Assembly (NCBI GenBank): GCA_019114005.1 | Contig: DXGH01000033.1 | Location: 1 to 55,968 of the forward strand | Source of the DNA: Candidatus Acetatifactor stercoripullorum | GTDB lineage: Bacteria > Bacillota > Clostridia > Lachnospirales > Lachnospiraceae | Reading direction: 5' to 3' | Length of the DNA stretch: 55,968 nucleotides | Part shown: piece after piece, positions 25,748 through 35,000 of the stretch | How the letters are laid out: each line of letters starts with the position of its first letter | Numbering within the stretch: position 1 is the first letter of the stretch | The notes under the pieces: generated by a model | Databases searched by the model: none | Told to the model about the DNA's origin: nothing | What the model saw: only the letters and a program-made list of their open reading frames with translations | Translations under genes and position numbers: made by a program

Positions 25748-27973
25748 ATGATTCGATTGACGGCCGGCCTGGCCGGATTTTTGCTGTATCTGGAAATTAT
25801 ATACCATCTGAGCGGATTCGGCCTGGCAGGATGTATGCCGGCGTATACGGTGGCGCTGATTGCAGCATGGTCCGGTATATGGTCGCTTGTGATAGGACTT
25901 TGCAGAGGGATTTTAAAAAAGATTATTTTTTATGCCGTGGTCTGGTTTTATACGATTTGGGCTGGGGCACAGATTGTCTATCTTGGCATTTTTAAGCAGC
26001 CGCTTTTGTGGGAAGGAATTTTCCGGGGCGGACAGGATGCGCTGACCAATTATTGGAGAGAGGCCCTTGCGGGAATATGGCAGATGCTTCCCTTTCTGGC
26101 GCTTGTGGTGCTGCCGGGGGTGCTCCTTGGCATTTTGATGCACCATTTCAGGGTAAAGCTGCCGGATTTGGGCGTGCTGGAGGTTTTGCGGTTAAATGTG
26201 GTAATCTGTGTTGGGATCGTAGGAGAGATCACGGTTATGGAAATTGGAAAGACCCTGGAAGCGGATTATTACGAAGGTTATTCTGATTTTTATGATCCTC
26301 TCGGGGTTGCCAGAGGACTGGGCTTTCTTCCCATGCTGCAGCGTGACACCTATATTTGCATGACGGACGGCGGGAAGGAGCTGTGGGATGGCATTGTAGC
26401 CAGATTTTCCAGGGAGCCTGAGAGAAGTGAGGGCCAGGCGGCACAGGCCGGCGCGGCAAAACCGGGAGAAAACCCGGCCCAGGAAATACCGCCCAGGGAA
26501 ACAGATCCCCAAAGTACGCTGCCTGGAGACGCCCAGGAAGCCACGGAGAGCTCAGGCGCTCAGGAAGGCTCAGGCTCTCAGGGAGCTCCCCCTTCCCAGG
26601 AGGGAACACAGACTCCGGACGGAGATTTGGGGGACGGGGGAGCCTTAGAAAACACAGAGCCTGGAAAGCATGAAATGAAGCTGGACTTTTCTTTGCTGAG
26701 AGAGCTTTCCGACAGCGAAGAGAAACTGTGGCTGGCAGATTACATAGAAGCGGAAGAGCCCGCTTTGGAAAACGAATATACGGGACTGTTTGAGGGATAT
26801 AACCTGATTTTTCTGACGGCGGAGGGTTTTTCTCCTTATGCGGTCAGAGAGGATTTGACGCCGACTCTGTACCGGCTTGTGAATTCCGGCTTTGTGTTTG
26901 AAAATTATTACGTGCCCCTTTGGCAGACCAGCACCAGCGACGGAGAATACATCAACTGTACCGGGCTGATTCCGGACAGGCAGTTCAGCATGCGAAAGAG
27001 CGCTTCCAACGAAATGCCCTTTACCCTCCCGGCCTTTTTTGCCAGGGAGGGGGTGGACTCCCTGGCTTATCACAATAACAGTCTGTCTTACTATGACCGT
27101 TATCTGACACATCCCAATCTTGGGTATGACTTTAAGGGCTGCAGGCTGGGAAGCCTTTCTGAGGAGGAGTGGGGGGATAAGATTTTTCCCATGGAGAATC
27201 CGGACGCCTGGCCTGCTTCCGATTTGGAAATGCTGCAAGGGACGGTGCCGGAATACATAAACAAATCCAGGTTTCATGTGTATTACATGACAGTTTCCGG
27301 CCATATGAATTATAATTTTACAGGAAATGCCATGGCGGCCAAAAACAGGGAGGCTGTTTCCGGTCTGGAAATGTCGGAAAATGCCAGAGCCTACATCGCC
27401 TGCCATATTGAGCTGGACAAGGCGCTGGAATATCTGCTGGAAAGGCTTTCAGAGGCGGGAGCGCTGGAAAAGACCGTTATCTGTCTGAGCGCGGATCATT
27501 ATCCCTATGGCATGACAAAGGAGCAGTATGAAGAGCTTGCGGGAACCTCCCTTTCTCAGGGAATGGACCTTTATCGCAACAGTCTGATTCTGTGGAACAG
27601 TCAGATGGAGGAGGAGCCTGTCGTTGTGGAAAAAGCCTGCGGGCCCATGGACCTTTTGCCTACCCTGCTCAATTTGTTTGGATTTTCTTATGATTCCAGA
27701 ATGTATGCGGGGAGAGATATTTTTTCCCCAGAGGAGGGACTTGTGATTTTCAATGACCGCAGCTTTGTGACAGATTCTGTGATTTACAATAAAACGGAAA
27801 AGCAGATGATCTGGCTTACGGACGAGAATGGAAATTTTAAGGTTCCTGAAGAAGAGCAGGAATCCTATCTGGAGCAGATCGAACAGGAGGTAAAGGACAG
27901 GTACCAGTTCAGCGCCTATGTGCTCCAAACCAATTATTACAGTGATATTTTAAAGGCCCAGGATGCCTCTTAG
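25748..27973 (+). CDS. LTA synthase-type sulfatase-fold membrane enzyme
   Basis: About 741 residues. Five membrane segments fill the first 165 residues or so (VALIAAWSGIWSLVIGLC, IIFYAVVWFYTIWAGAQIVYLGIF and others). A low-complexity Q/E/S/G/P linker (about 230-300) leads to an extracellular alkaline-phosphatase/sulfatase fold, with the nucleophile region YVPLWQTSTSDGEY (threonine near 391) and the metal ligands in LSADHYPYGMT. This is the layout of LtaS and related phosphoglycerol transferases that build polyglycerol-phosphate polymers on lipid. Which polymer is made is not shown. An ATG at 25733 is also in frame, but its GAGG is too close; 25748 has GAAGG at good spacing. Confidence 0.85.
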   Translation: MIRLTAGLAGFLLYLEIIYHLSGFGLAGCMPAYTVALIAAWSGIWSLVIGLCRGILKKIIFYAVVWFYTIWAGAQIVYLGIFKQPLLWEGIFRGGQDALTNYWREALAGIWQMLPFLALVVLPGVLLGILMHHFRVKLPDLGVLEVLRLNVVICVGIVGEITVMEIGKTLEADYYEGYSDFYDPLGVARGLGFLPMLQRDTYICMTDGGKELWDGIVARFSREPERSEGQAAQAGAAKPGENPAQEIPPRETDPQSTLPGDAQEATESSGAQEGSGSQGAPPSQEGTQTPDGDLGDGGALENTEPGKHEMKLDFSLLRELSDSEEKLWLADYIEAEEPALENEYTGLFEGYNLIFLTAEGFSPYAVREDLTPTLYRLVNSGFVFENYYVPLWQTSTSDGEYINCTGLIPDRQFSMRKSASNEMPFTLPAFFAREGVDSLAYHNNSLSYYDRYLTHPNLGYDFKGCRLGSLSEEEWGDKIFPMENPDAWPASDLEMLQGTVPEYINKSRFHVYYMTVSGHMNYNFTGNAMAAKNREAVSGLEMSENARAYIACHIELDKALEYLLERLSEAGALEKTVICLSADHYPYGMTKEQYEELAGTSLSQGMDLYRNSLILWNSQMEEEPVVVEKACGPMDLLPTLLNLFGFSYDSRMYAGRDIFSPEEGLVIFNDRSFVTDSVIYNKTEKQMIWLTDENGNFKVPEEEQESYLEQIEQEVKDRYQFSAYVLQTNYYSDILKAQDAS

Positions 27974-27980
27974 AAGAAAG

Positions 27981-28478
27981 CTATAATATCTCGAAGGGAA
28001 TTTCTCTGGAGGCAAGGTAAGCGCAGAGAGCCTTATCCCAGATCAGATCGGCTTCCCTGGAAAGCACGAAGGTGTGCTGGGCCGTGGCCGTGGTCAGGAT
28101 GGCTTTGCTGCCATCATACCGGATGCTTAAGACAAGAGACTTTATGGCGGAAAAATCCGCGTCGGCATGGTCTTTCAAAAGCGCTGCGGCCTTCTGTGGA
28201 TTTAATTGCAGAATAAATTTAAAAAACAGGGGAGTGTGTTTTCCTTTTATCAGGTGAAAGCACAGTCCCCTGATTTCGCTCCAGGGCTGAAACTCATAGG
28301 GACAGCTGCCGTTTTCCAATTCCTCTTTGGAAAAAAAGTCTCGGTTCATACGGCCGTCTATGGTGTAAGTATTTGCAGTGGTGATAACGGCCTCCTGAAG
28401 CAAAAATAAATCAAAAGCATCCGTTGCCAGAAGCTGGTTCATAAAAAGCTTCATGGAAGAAATCTGTAATGCAAGCAT
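27981..28478 (-). CDS. DUF5721-like protein
   Basis: A 165-residue soluble protein (MLALQISSMKLFMNQLL...), with FDLFLLQEAVITTANTYTIDGRMNRDFF in the first third and CFHLIKGKHTPLFFKFILQL in the middle. From memory this matches the DUF5721 family common in Lachnospiraceae, for which no function is known. It is convergent with the LtaS-type gene with 7 bp between the stops. Confidence 0.6.
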   Translation of the reverse strand: MLALQISSMKLFMNQLLATDAFDLFLLQEAVITTANTYTIDGRMNRDFFSKEELENGSCPYEFQPWSEIRGLCFHLIKGKHTPLFFKFILQLNPQKAAALLKDHADADFSAIKSLVLSIRYDGSKAILTTATAQHTFVLSREADLIWDKALCAYLASREIPFEIL

Positions 28479-28657
28479 GGGTTATCTCCTTTATGGATTT
28501 GGTGTAATTGTGCCGAGTGGTATTGTATCATATTTTTTTTTATGTGAAAATAGGCGTTTTTGCCTTTACGTTTTAAGGCTCTTGTGTTATCATAAGTGGT
28601 AATGAAAACCATGTAAAATGGTCAAAAAAATAAAATGGTAAAACAGGAGACCGTATC

Positions 28658-29494
28658 ATGAGTTATAAGATTATCGTAGACAGCTGCTGTGAGCTTCCAA
28701 AAGAATTATGGGGGGATAAAAGGCTGGAGGTAATTCCTCTGGGGCTTGAGGTTGGGGATTATCAGATTTTAGATGATGAGAGCTTTGACCAGGCGGAATT
28801 TTTAAAAAAGGTGGCAGAGTATCCCAAATGCCCTAAGTCCTCCTGTCCTTCCCCTGAGCGTTTTAGAGAGGCCTATCATGTGGAAGCGGATCATATTTAT
28901 GCGGTGACGCTGTCCTCTCATTTAAGCGGCAGCTATAACAGCGCTGTGCTGGGAAAGAATCTTTACCACGAGAAGTATGGGGATAAGCAGATTCATGTGA
29001 TTGATTCCGAGAGCGCAAGCTGTGGGGAAACCCAGATAGCCTTAAAACTTATGGAGCTGGAAGAAAAGGGTCTTCCCTTTGAAGAAATTGTAAGACAGAT
29101 AGAGGTATTTCGCAGTAATGTGCACACCTATTTTGTACTGGATAATCTGGAGACGCTGCGGAAAAACGGGAGGCTTTCCAGCGTAAAGGCCCTTGTGGCC
29201 TCCACCTTAAGCATAAAGCCTGTGATGGCGGGAGACAAGGGTGTGATTGTACAGAGAGGACAGAGCATCGGCATCAAGAAAGCCCTCGGGAAGATGGCGG
29301 ACATGGTGGTGAGCGAGGCTCCGGATGCAAAGAACAGGATTCTGATGATTTCCCATTGTAACGCCCTGAAACGTGCGGAGTTTGTACGGGATATGATTAT
29401 GGAAAAGGCGGCCTTTCAGAGAACGGTGATCATGGACACCAGAGGGGTCAGCAGCATGTATGCCAATGACGGCGGCGTGATCGTAACCGTCTGA
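28658..29494 (+). CDS. DegV family fatty-acid-binding protein
   Basis: A 278-residue DegV protein. Members bind a fatty acid and in Firmicutes act as FakB subunits, presenting it to the kinase FakA. Marks: YKIIVDSCCELP at the N-terminus, CPKSSCPSPERFREAY, ITLSSHLSGSYNSA-like AVTLSSHLSGSYNSAVLG with the head-group serine, and the lid region LDNLETLRKNGRLSSVKA. The C-terminal domain is complete. A candidate promoter (TTTACG, 17 bp, TATCAT) lies upstream near 28568. No fakA is nearby. Confidence 0.9.
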   Translation: MSYKIIVDSCCELPKELWGDKRLEVIPLGLEVGDYQILDDESFDQAEFLKKVAEYPKCPKSSCPSPERFREAYHVEADHIYAVTLSSHLSGSYNSAVLGKNLYHEKYGDKQIHVIDSESASCGETQIALKLMELEEKGLPFEEIVRQIEVFRSNVHTYFVLDNLETLRKNGRLSSVKALVASTLSIKPVMAGDKGVIVQRGQSIGIKKALGKMADMVVSEAPDAKNRILMISHCNALKRAEFVRDMIMEKAAFQRTVIMDTRGVSSMYANDGGVIVTV

Positions 29495-29540
29495 GGAAGG
29501 GGATTTTCAGAAAAGTATTAACGGCAAAGCATATAACAGC

Positions 29541-29587
29541 AAAGGAGGACAGGGAGCATTCCACCGCGCTCCATATCCTCCTTTTTT
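29541..29587. terminator. Terminator between degV-family gene and nagA
   Basis: A 9-bp outer stem (AAAGGAGGA / TCCTCCTTT) with an inner GGAGC/GCTCC pairing and a T run on the plus strand. The A-rich left side allows it to serve the convergent nagA transcript as well. Confidence 0.65.
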
Positions 29588-29619
29588 GCCCCAAGACAGG
29601 GCGGTGAAACTCTTTGGCG

Positions 29620-30720
29620 TCAGATCACCCGGACCAGATTCAGCTCCCTGTCGGCCAGCACAATGTCCGCCCTTGCACCAGGGGCCAGAGAACCAATGGA
29701 GTCTTGCGCGCCAATGCTTTTTGCAGGATTGCGGGTAGCGGCTTTTACGGCGGAAAATAAGGGCACGCCGAAGCTTACCGCATTGCGCATACAGTCATAA
29801 AGATTGGTTGCCGATCCGGCGATGGTGCCGTCGGCCAAAGCTGCCCGTCGGCCCTTTTTGATCACGGGCTGCCCGCCCAGCTCATATTCGCCGTCCGCCA
29901 TTCCCGTGGCGCGCATGGCGTCGCTGATGAGAATGACTCTGTCGTCTCCGAACAGGCGGAAAACGCTGCGGATTACGCTGGGATGAAGGTGGATGCCGTC
30001 GCAGATAATCTCCACCATCACATTTTCGTTGTCTGCAGCGGCTCCTATGATGCCCGGCTCTCTGTGAAGGAAAGGCGGCATGGCGTTAAAAAGATGGGTG
30101 GCGTGGCAGGCTCCCTTTTGAAAGGCTCTTGCGGCAGTGTCGTAGGAGGCCGTGGAGTGCCCCAGAGATATGGCTGCCTGATCCTTCAGCTCTGTGATAA
30201 ATTCATCCGCTCCGGGAAGCTCCGGGGCAATGGTTACCAGCCTGATTCTGCCGCCTGCAGCCTCATTCAGGCGGCGGAACATGGCAACGTCCGGATTCCG
30301 CAGATAAGATTCCTTCTGAGCGCCCTTTTTGGCAGAGGACAAGAAAGGACCTTCCATATGAATACCGGCAATATGGGAATGCTGTCCGTCCTCCTTCACC
30401 TCTGAAATGCTTTTGAAGATTTCGGAAAGCCGTTCCTCGGGCAGCGTCATGGAGGTGGGACAAAAAGAGGTGACGCCGCTTGCATGCAGATAAGCGGCAA
30501 TCTGGGAGAGGCTCTCCCCATTTCCGTCACAGAAATCACATCCCACGGCTCCGTGAATGTGAACATCCAAAAGGCCCGGCAGCACATAGAGTCCTTCCGC
30601 GTCAATCACTGCTTCGTCCCCGCCCTCCGGCTCAGGAACAATCTGGTGTGCGCTGTTTATGTAAACATCTCGTCTGGAGAAATCCTTCTCTCCAAAAACC
30701 AAACCATTTTTCAGAATCAA
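29620..30720 (-). CDS. nagA: N-acetylglucosamine-6-phosphate deacetylase
   Basis: A 366-residue amidohydrolase that removes acetate from GlcNAc-6-phosphate. The metal and substrate residues are in place: DVHIHGAVGCD near 55, HMEGPFLSSAKKGAQ near 120, SLGHSTASYDTA, CHATHLFNAMPPFLHREPG, ICDGIHLHP and ISDAMRATGM. It is the second gene after nagB with 15 bp between them, so the pair turns GlcNAc-6-phosphate into fructose-6-phosphate. Confidence 0.96.
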   Translation of the reverse strand: MILKNGLVFGEKDFSRRDVYINSAHQIVPEPEGGDEAVIDAEGLYVLPGLLDVHIHGAVGCDFCDGNGESLSQIAAYLHASGVTSFCPTSMTLPEERLSEIFKSISEVKEDGQHSHIAGIHMEGPFLSSAKKGAQKESYLRNPDVAMFRRLNEAAGGRIRLVTIAPELPGADEFITELKDQAAISLGHSTASYDTAARAFQKGACHATHLFNAMPPFLHREPGIIGAAADNENVMVEIICDGIHLHPSVIRSVFRLFGDDRVILISDAMRATGMADGEYELGGQPVIKKGRRAALADGTIAGSATNLYDCMRNAVSFGVPLFSAVKAATRNPAKSIGAQDSIGSLAPGARADIVLADRELNLVRVI

Positions 30721-30735
30721 GTCAAATCCCTCCTT

Positions 30736-31479
30736 TTAGAGCAGTCCTTTTTCTTTGATCAGTGAAAGTGCATCCGTATCAGCCACCACAAACACATTGG
30801 GGTGAAGCTGCAGAATGGAGGCGGGGACGGCCGGCGTGATGGGGCCGAACAAAGCGTTGTACAGTGCCTGGGCCTTTGCGGCGCCGGAGGCGATTAAAAG
30901 GATATACCTGGCCTCCATGATATTTTGAATTCCCATGGAATAAGCATACCTGGGAACCTCATCCATGGAGGAAAAGAAACGGGAATTGGCCTGAATGGTA
31001 TTCTCCGTCAGGCGCACACAGTGGGTCCCCTTTTCAAAGGCGTCTCCCGGCTCATTGAACCCGATGTGGGCGTTATTGCCGATGCCAAGAAGCTGTATGT
31101 CGATGCCGCCAAGCTTTTTGATGATGTCGTTGTAGCGGCTGCATTCCAGGGCCTCATCCGTCTCAAGACCGTTGGGAATATTGGTGTTTTCAGGCTTTAC
31201 ATTGATGTGGCCAAGCAGATTTTCCTGCATGAAATAGTAATAGCTCTGGGGATTGGATGGGGAAAGCCCCTTGTATTCATCCAGATTTACGGTGTGAACT
31301 TCCGAAAAGTCCAAATCTCCCTTCCGGTACCAATCAATCAACTGCCTGTAGGTTCCCAAAGGTGAAGAGCCGGTAGCCAGCCCAAGAACAGCATCCGGCT
31401 TCATGATTACCTGAGCCGAAATGATATTGGCGGCTTTCCGGCTCATTTCATTGTAGTCCTTTGCCTGATAAATTCTCAT
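30736..31479 (-). CDS. nagB: Glucosamine-6-phosphate deaminase
   Basis: A 247-residue isomerase/deaminase that converts glucosamine-6-phosphate to fructose-6-phosphate and ammonia. Marks: VLGLATGSSPLGTYRQL, VNLDEYKGLSPSNPQSYYYFM and LGIGNNAHIGFNEPGDAFE, with the active-site aspartate and histidine. GGAGG ribosome binding site. It leads the nagBA operon and is divergent from an RpiR-family regulator that probably controls it. Confidence 0.96.
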   Translation of the reverse strand: MRIYQAKDYNEMSRKAANIISAQVIMKPDAVLGLATGSSPLGTYRQLIDWYRKGDLDFSEVHTVNLDEYKGLSPSNPQSYYYFMQENLLGHINVKPENTNIPNGLETDEALECSRYNDIIKKLGGIDIQLLGIGNNAHIGFNEPGDAFEKGTHCVRLTENTIQANSRFFSSMDEVPRYAYSMGIQNIMEARYILLIASGAAKAQALYNALFGPITPAVPASILQLHPNVFVVADTDALSLIKEKGLL

Positions 31480-31611
31480 AGTGCATCCTCCTGTGCATTG
31501 TTCTATCTGTCTTGATTTTACAGCAGAAGAGACAAAAATACCATAAGAAGGCTGGAAATAGGAAGAAGATTCGAAAAATCCCTATTTGGAGGCAAAAAAA
31601 ATAAAATAATT

Positions 31612-31623
31612 GAAAGTACTTTC
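31612..31623. promoter_or_regulatory. Candidate RpiR operator in the nag divergent region
   Basis: A perfect 12-bp palindrome, GAAAGTACTTTC, flanked by TT and CAA. It lies between nagB and the RpiR gene, 27 bp before the -35 box of the regulator. GAAA-N4-TTTC palindromes are typical of the RpiR family. Confidence 0.5.
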
Positions 31624-31649
31624 CAAGGAGAGATTGTTTTTGAAATAGT

Positions 31650-31678
31650 TTGCATTTTGGTGGGCGGAGCGATAGAAT
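31650..31678 (+). promoter_or_regulatory. Promoter of the RpiR-family gene
   Basis: TTGCAT, 17 bp, TAGAAT, followed at about 36 bp by the start codon. Good spacing, near-consensus boxes. Confidence 0.6.
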
Positions 31679-31713
31679 GAAAGCAGCGGACAAAAACAGA
31701 AAGGGGGAAGGGG

Positions 31714-32547
31714 ATGGAAGCGTATACCGCAAGCATTGTTCCCAAGATAGAAGCGGATTATGAAAAGCTTACCGGTGTGGAACGGCTGATTGCAGATTTT
31801 TTTATTAAGAATAAGGAAAAAATGGATTTTTCTTCCCGGACTATTGCCCAGAAGCTGCATGTGTCAGAGGCTTCGCTTTCCCGCTTCGCCAAAAAGCTGG
31901 GCTATCGGGGCTATCGGGAATTCATTTACAGTTATCAGCCTGCCGTGGCCCGGGAGACAGGGGCGGAGCCTGAGACTATGGCGGTATTAGACGCCTATCG
32001 GGAAATTCTGCACAAAAGCTACAGCCTGATACGGGAGGATCAGATTAAGCGTGTGGCTTCTCTGATAGCGGAAAAAAAGAGAATATTTCTGTATGGGTTT
32101 GGCAGCTCTGGTCTGGCGGCCCAGGAATTTAAGCTGCGGCTGATGCGTGTTGGGATGGATGTGGAGGCTGTGACGGAATCCCATCAGCTTATGATAAATG
32201 GGGCCAGAGTTTCCGAGGACTGTCTTATTATAGGCATCAGCTTAAGCGGTGCCACAAAAGAGGTGGTACAGGCTATGGAGCATGCCGCCGCAAAGGGTGC
32301 AAAAACAGTCTTTATCACCTCTTCCGGCGCAGCGGGACAAGGACTTTTTGACGAAACGGTTTTGGTGGCTGTGAAAAAGAATCTTCAATACGGAAATGTG
32401 ATTTCCCCTCAATTTCCCACGCTGGTAATTTTAGACCTGATCTATGCCTCTCTTTTAAAGGAAAAAGCAAGAGGACCGGAGGAGCAGTATGATATTGCCC
32501 TGTGGGAGCGGATCAAAGGGTATCCCCCCAAAGAGGATATTCCGTAA
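31714..32547 (+). CDS. MurR/RpiR family transcriptional regulator
   Basis: A 277-residue regulator. The N-terminal helix-turn-helix (about 1-77) includes SSRTIAQKLHVSEASLSRFAKKLGYRGYREF. The SIS sugar-phosphate domain (about 110-240) includes IFLYGFGSSGLAAQEFKLRLMRVG and IIGISLSGATKEVVQAMEHA. RpiR proteins sense phosphosugars; divergence from nagBA suggests an amino-sugar phosphate as effector. It ends 8 bp before the convergent LytTR gene. Confidence 0.93.
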   Translation: MEAYTASIVPKIEADYEKLTGVERLIADFFIKNKEKMDFSSRTIAQKLHVSEASLSRFAKKLGYRGYREFIYSYQPAVARETGAEPETMAVLDAYREILHKSYSLIREDQIKRVASLIAEKKRIFLYGFGSSGLAAQEFKLRLMRVGMDVEAVTESHQLMINGARVSEDCLIIGISLSGATKEVVQAMEHAAAKGAKTVFITSSGAAGQGLFDETVLVAVKKNLQYGNVISPQFPTLVILDLIYASLLKEKARGPEEQYDIALWERIKGYPPKEDIP

Positions 32548-32555
32548 GGATTTTT

Positions 32556-33275
32556 TTACCTGCCGTGATACTGGGCAAAGGCGCTTTTGGCATACTCCAT
32601 GCAGTCTCTGTGAATGCGGAACACCTTGCCGTCTATCATGACAGCCTTGAAAAATCCAAGCTTTTCAATGTAGCGGCAGTTGATAATCGTCTTTAAGGAA
32701 GGGGACAAAAAGGAAGGAAAGCTTTCTATCTGGGAGAACAGGTTGACGGCAGTGGTGTTGACACAGACGGTTCTGCCGTCTTTGAGGGTTACGGACACCA
32801 AACGGCCTTCCTCTACTGCATAGAGGATATCAGGCTCCCGCACATAGAAGGTATTTTTGTCCTCACGAAGCTCAATGAGGGGTTCGGCCGCCTCCAGAAT
32901 CTGCTGGGCATGGTCAATGCTGGCGGAAAGCTCTGCTACCTTTATGGGCTTGTCCAGAAAAATCACGTTGGAGGGAAGCGTATACTCCCTGTAGTTGATA
33001 TGGGAGCAGCACATGACAATAGGTGCATTGACCCCCTTGGCAGTGAGAGCTGACACAATATCGGAACCGCTCACCCCTTCCGTCTGGCACACGTCAATGT
33101 AAAAAGCGTCGTACTGCATGGGATTGGCTAAAAGAGCCTCTGCATTTCCAAAAGAATCGGTATAGAGAATCCCGGAGACAGCAGCTCTTTTGTCAGATTC
33201 CCTTTTCAGCAGACGCTCCAGCTGCTTGCGGTCCGCAATGTTGTCGTCACAAATAGCAATATGCAAAATAAACAC
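32556..33275 (-). CDS. LytTR-family response regulator
   Basis: A 239-residue two-domain regulator. The receiver domain (about 1-125) begins LHIAICDDNIADRKQLERLL with the acidic pair; the phospho-acceptor aspartate is in YDAFYIDVCQTEGVSG and the lysine in VIFLDKPIKVAE. The LytTR DNA-binding domain (about 140-239) includes DILYAVEEGRLVSVTLKDGR and FLSPSLKTIINCRYIEKL. No histidine kinase lies beside it, so it is an orphan here. Such proteins often control peptide signalling, bacteriocin or surface genes. Confidence 0.88.
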   Translation of the reverse strand: MFILHIAICDDNIADRKQLERLLKRESDKRAAVSGILYTDSFGNAEALLANPMQYDAFYIDVCQTEGVSGSDIVSALTAKGVNAPIVMCCSHINYREYTLPSNVIFLDKPIKVAELSASIDHAQQILEAAEPLIELREDKNTFYVREPDILYAVEEGRLVSVTLKDGRTVCVNTTAVNLFSQIESFPSFLSPSLKTIINCRYIEKLGFFKAVMIDGKVFRIHRDCMEYAKSAFAQYHGR

Positions 33276-33320
33276 CGCCCTTCCATCTTTTATGTTAGGA
33301 CTATTTTACCATAAAACCTT

Positions 33321-33590
33321 TCAATAGAAAAGCAGGAAAGCGGCAGCCTGTACAAAGAAAATGGCGGGCATGCCGTACTTGAAATACCAGTGCTTTGTCT
33401 TGTGGCGGAAATGATACATTCCCAGAATACAGCCAAGGCTGCCTCCCAAAAGAGCGGTGAAAAAAAGAGAAGCCTCCGAGATGCGAAAGGCACCCCGGAT
33501 GGCTCTTTTTTTGTCCATGCCCATCTTTATGTAGCCTGCAAGATTGATGAGAATAAGATAGGCCGCTGCGATCATATGCAGTGCTTTCAT
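33321..33590 (-). CDS. DUF1294 small membrane protein
   Basis: An 89-residue membrane protein with the DUF1294 pattern: AAYLILINLAGYIKMGMDKKRAIRG, RISEASLFFTALLGGSLGCILGMYHFRHKTKHWYFKYGMP. Two or three membrane segments. Function unknown. It begins 4 bp after the argG stop, with its ribosome binding site AAAGGAAC inside the end of argG, so it is co-transcribed with argG. Confidence 0.85.
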   Translation of the reverse strand: MKALHMIAAAYLILINLAGYIKMGMDKKRAIRGAFRISEASLFFTALLGGSLGCILGMYHFRHKTKHWYFKYGMPAIFFVQAAAFLLFY

Positions 33591-33594
33591 GGGA

Positions 33595-34815
33595 TTACTG
33601 TTCCTTTTTGGCCTGCTGCATTTTCATCGCCCGTACCTTGCAGGAGAGGCCAAACAGATTGATAAAGCCCTCGGCGTCATGGTGGTCGTACAGATCGCCG
33701 GTCTTAAAGGAGGCAATGCTCTCATTGTAGAGAGAGTAGGGGGAGGTGGTTCCAGCCTTGATGATATTGCCCTTATAAAGCTTGAATTTTACTTCTCCGG
33801 TGACGTACTCCTGGGTCTTTTCGATAAATGCCTGCTCGGCCTCACGCAGAGGCGTAAACCACTTTCCTTCGTAAACCAGGCTTGCAAAGCGGCTGCCCAT
33901 TTCCTTTTTCACTGCGAAGGTGTCCCGGTCCAGAATCAGCTCCTCCAGCTGCCTGTGAGCCTCCATAAGGATGGTGCCGCCGGGAGTCTCATAAACGCCG
34001 CGGGATTTCATGCCAACCACACGGTTTTCCACAATGTCCACGATGCCGATTCCGTGTTTGCCGCCCAGCTCGTTTAAGGTATGGATAATGTCGGAAACCT
34101 TCATCTGCCTGCCGTTTACCGAGGTGGGGACGCCTTTTTCAAAGGTCATGGTAACATACTCCGCCTCATCAGGAGCCTTTTGGGGCGTTGTGCCAAGCAC
34201 CAGCAGGTGATCATAATCCGGCTCGTTGGCAGGGTCCTCAAGCTCCAGTCCCTCATGGCTGATATGCCAGATATTCCGGTCGCGGCTGTAGGAGGAGTCT
34301 GCGGAGAAGGGAAGGTGAATGCCGTGAGCCTCACAGTAGGCGATTTCGGATTCCCTGGAATCCATAGTCCACTTGTCGTTTCTCCAGGCGGCGATAATCT
34401 TTAAATCGGGAGCCAGAGCCTTGATGCCAAGCTCAAAGCGGATCTGGTCGTTCCCCTTTCCGGTGGCGCCGTGGCAGATGGCGGCAGCCCCTTCCTTGCG
34501 GGCAATTTCCACCAGCTTCTTTGCGATCAGGGGTCTTGCCATGGAGGTGCCCAGCAGGTATTTGTTTTCGTAAACTGCATCTGCCTGTACACAGGGAACG
34601 ATGTATTCATCGCAGAATTCGTCGATTACATTTTCAATGTAGAGCTTGGACGCGCCGCAGGATATTGCACGCTCCTCAAGACCGTCAAGCTCCTCCGCCT
34701 GCCCGCAGTCAACGCACACGCAGATTACCTCATAGTCGAAATTTTCCTTTAACCAGGGAATGATGGCGGTGGTGTCCAGACCGCCGGAATAAGCCAGAAC
34801 TACTTTTTCTTTCAT
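33595..34815 (-). CDS. argG: Argininosuccinate synthase
   Basis: A 406-residue ligase that joins citrulline and aspartate using ATP, the penultimate step of arginine synthesis. The PP-loop [18 protein letters not shown] is at the N-terminus, followed by [15 protein letters not shown] and the substrate-binding core [14 protein letters not shown]. Length is normal. The promoter carries an ArgR-like box. The rest of the arginine genes lie about 1.3 kb away on the other strand; argF and argH are not in the window. Confidence 0.97.
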   Translation of the reverse strand: MKEKVVLAYSGGLDTTAIIPWLKENFDYEVICVCVDCGQAEELDGLEERAISCGASKLYIENVIDEFCDEYIVPCVQADAVYENKYLLGTSMARPLIAKKLVEIARKEGAAAICHGATGKGNDQIRFELGIKALAPDLKIIAAWRNDKWTMDSRESEIAYCEAHGIHLPFSADSSYSRDRNIWHISHEGLELEDPANEPDYDHLLVLGTTPQKAPDEAEYVTMTFEKGVPTSVNGRQMKVSDIIHTLNELGGKHGIGIVDIVENRVVGMKSRGVYETPGGTILMEAHRQLEELILDRDTFAVKKEMGSRFASLVYEGKWFTPLREAEQAFIEKTQEYVTGEVKFKLYKGNIIKAGTTSPYSLYNESIASFKTGDLYDHHDAEGFINLFGLSCKVRAMKMQQAKKEQ

Positions 34816-34862
34816 AAGACAATGCCTCCGTTTAAAATATGTATCATTTTTAACCTGAAAAC

Positions 34863-34905
34863 ACTATACAACATCCGGCCGGGAAAAGCAATGAATAATT
34901 ATGCG
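34863..34905 (-). promoter_or_regulatory. argG promoter with overlapping ArgR box
   Basis: On the minus strand, TTGCTT, 17 bp, TATAGT. Overlapping its upstream edge (plus-strand 34892-34905) is TGAATAATTATGCG, which fits the ArgR/AhrC box TGAATWWWWATTCA in 12 of 14 places. A repressor bound there would cover the -35 box. Confidence 0.6.
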
Positions 34906-35000
34906 CACTATGGTATTTTCTTTGTATGTGTGATAAAATGAAAAGAACGCTTCACAACGGAGGAATCCAAAGCCGCTTATGCGGCGGAATGAGAGGAAAA

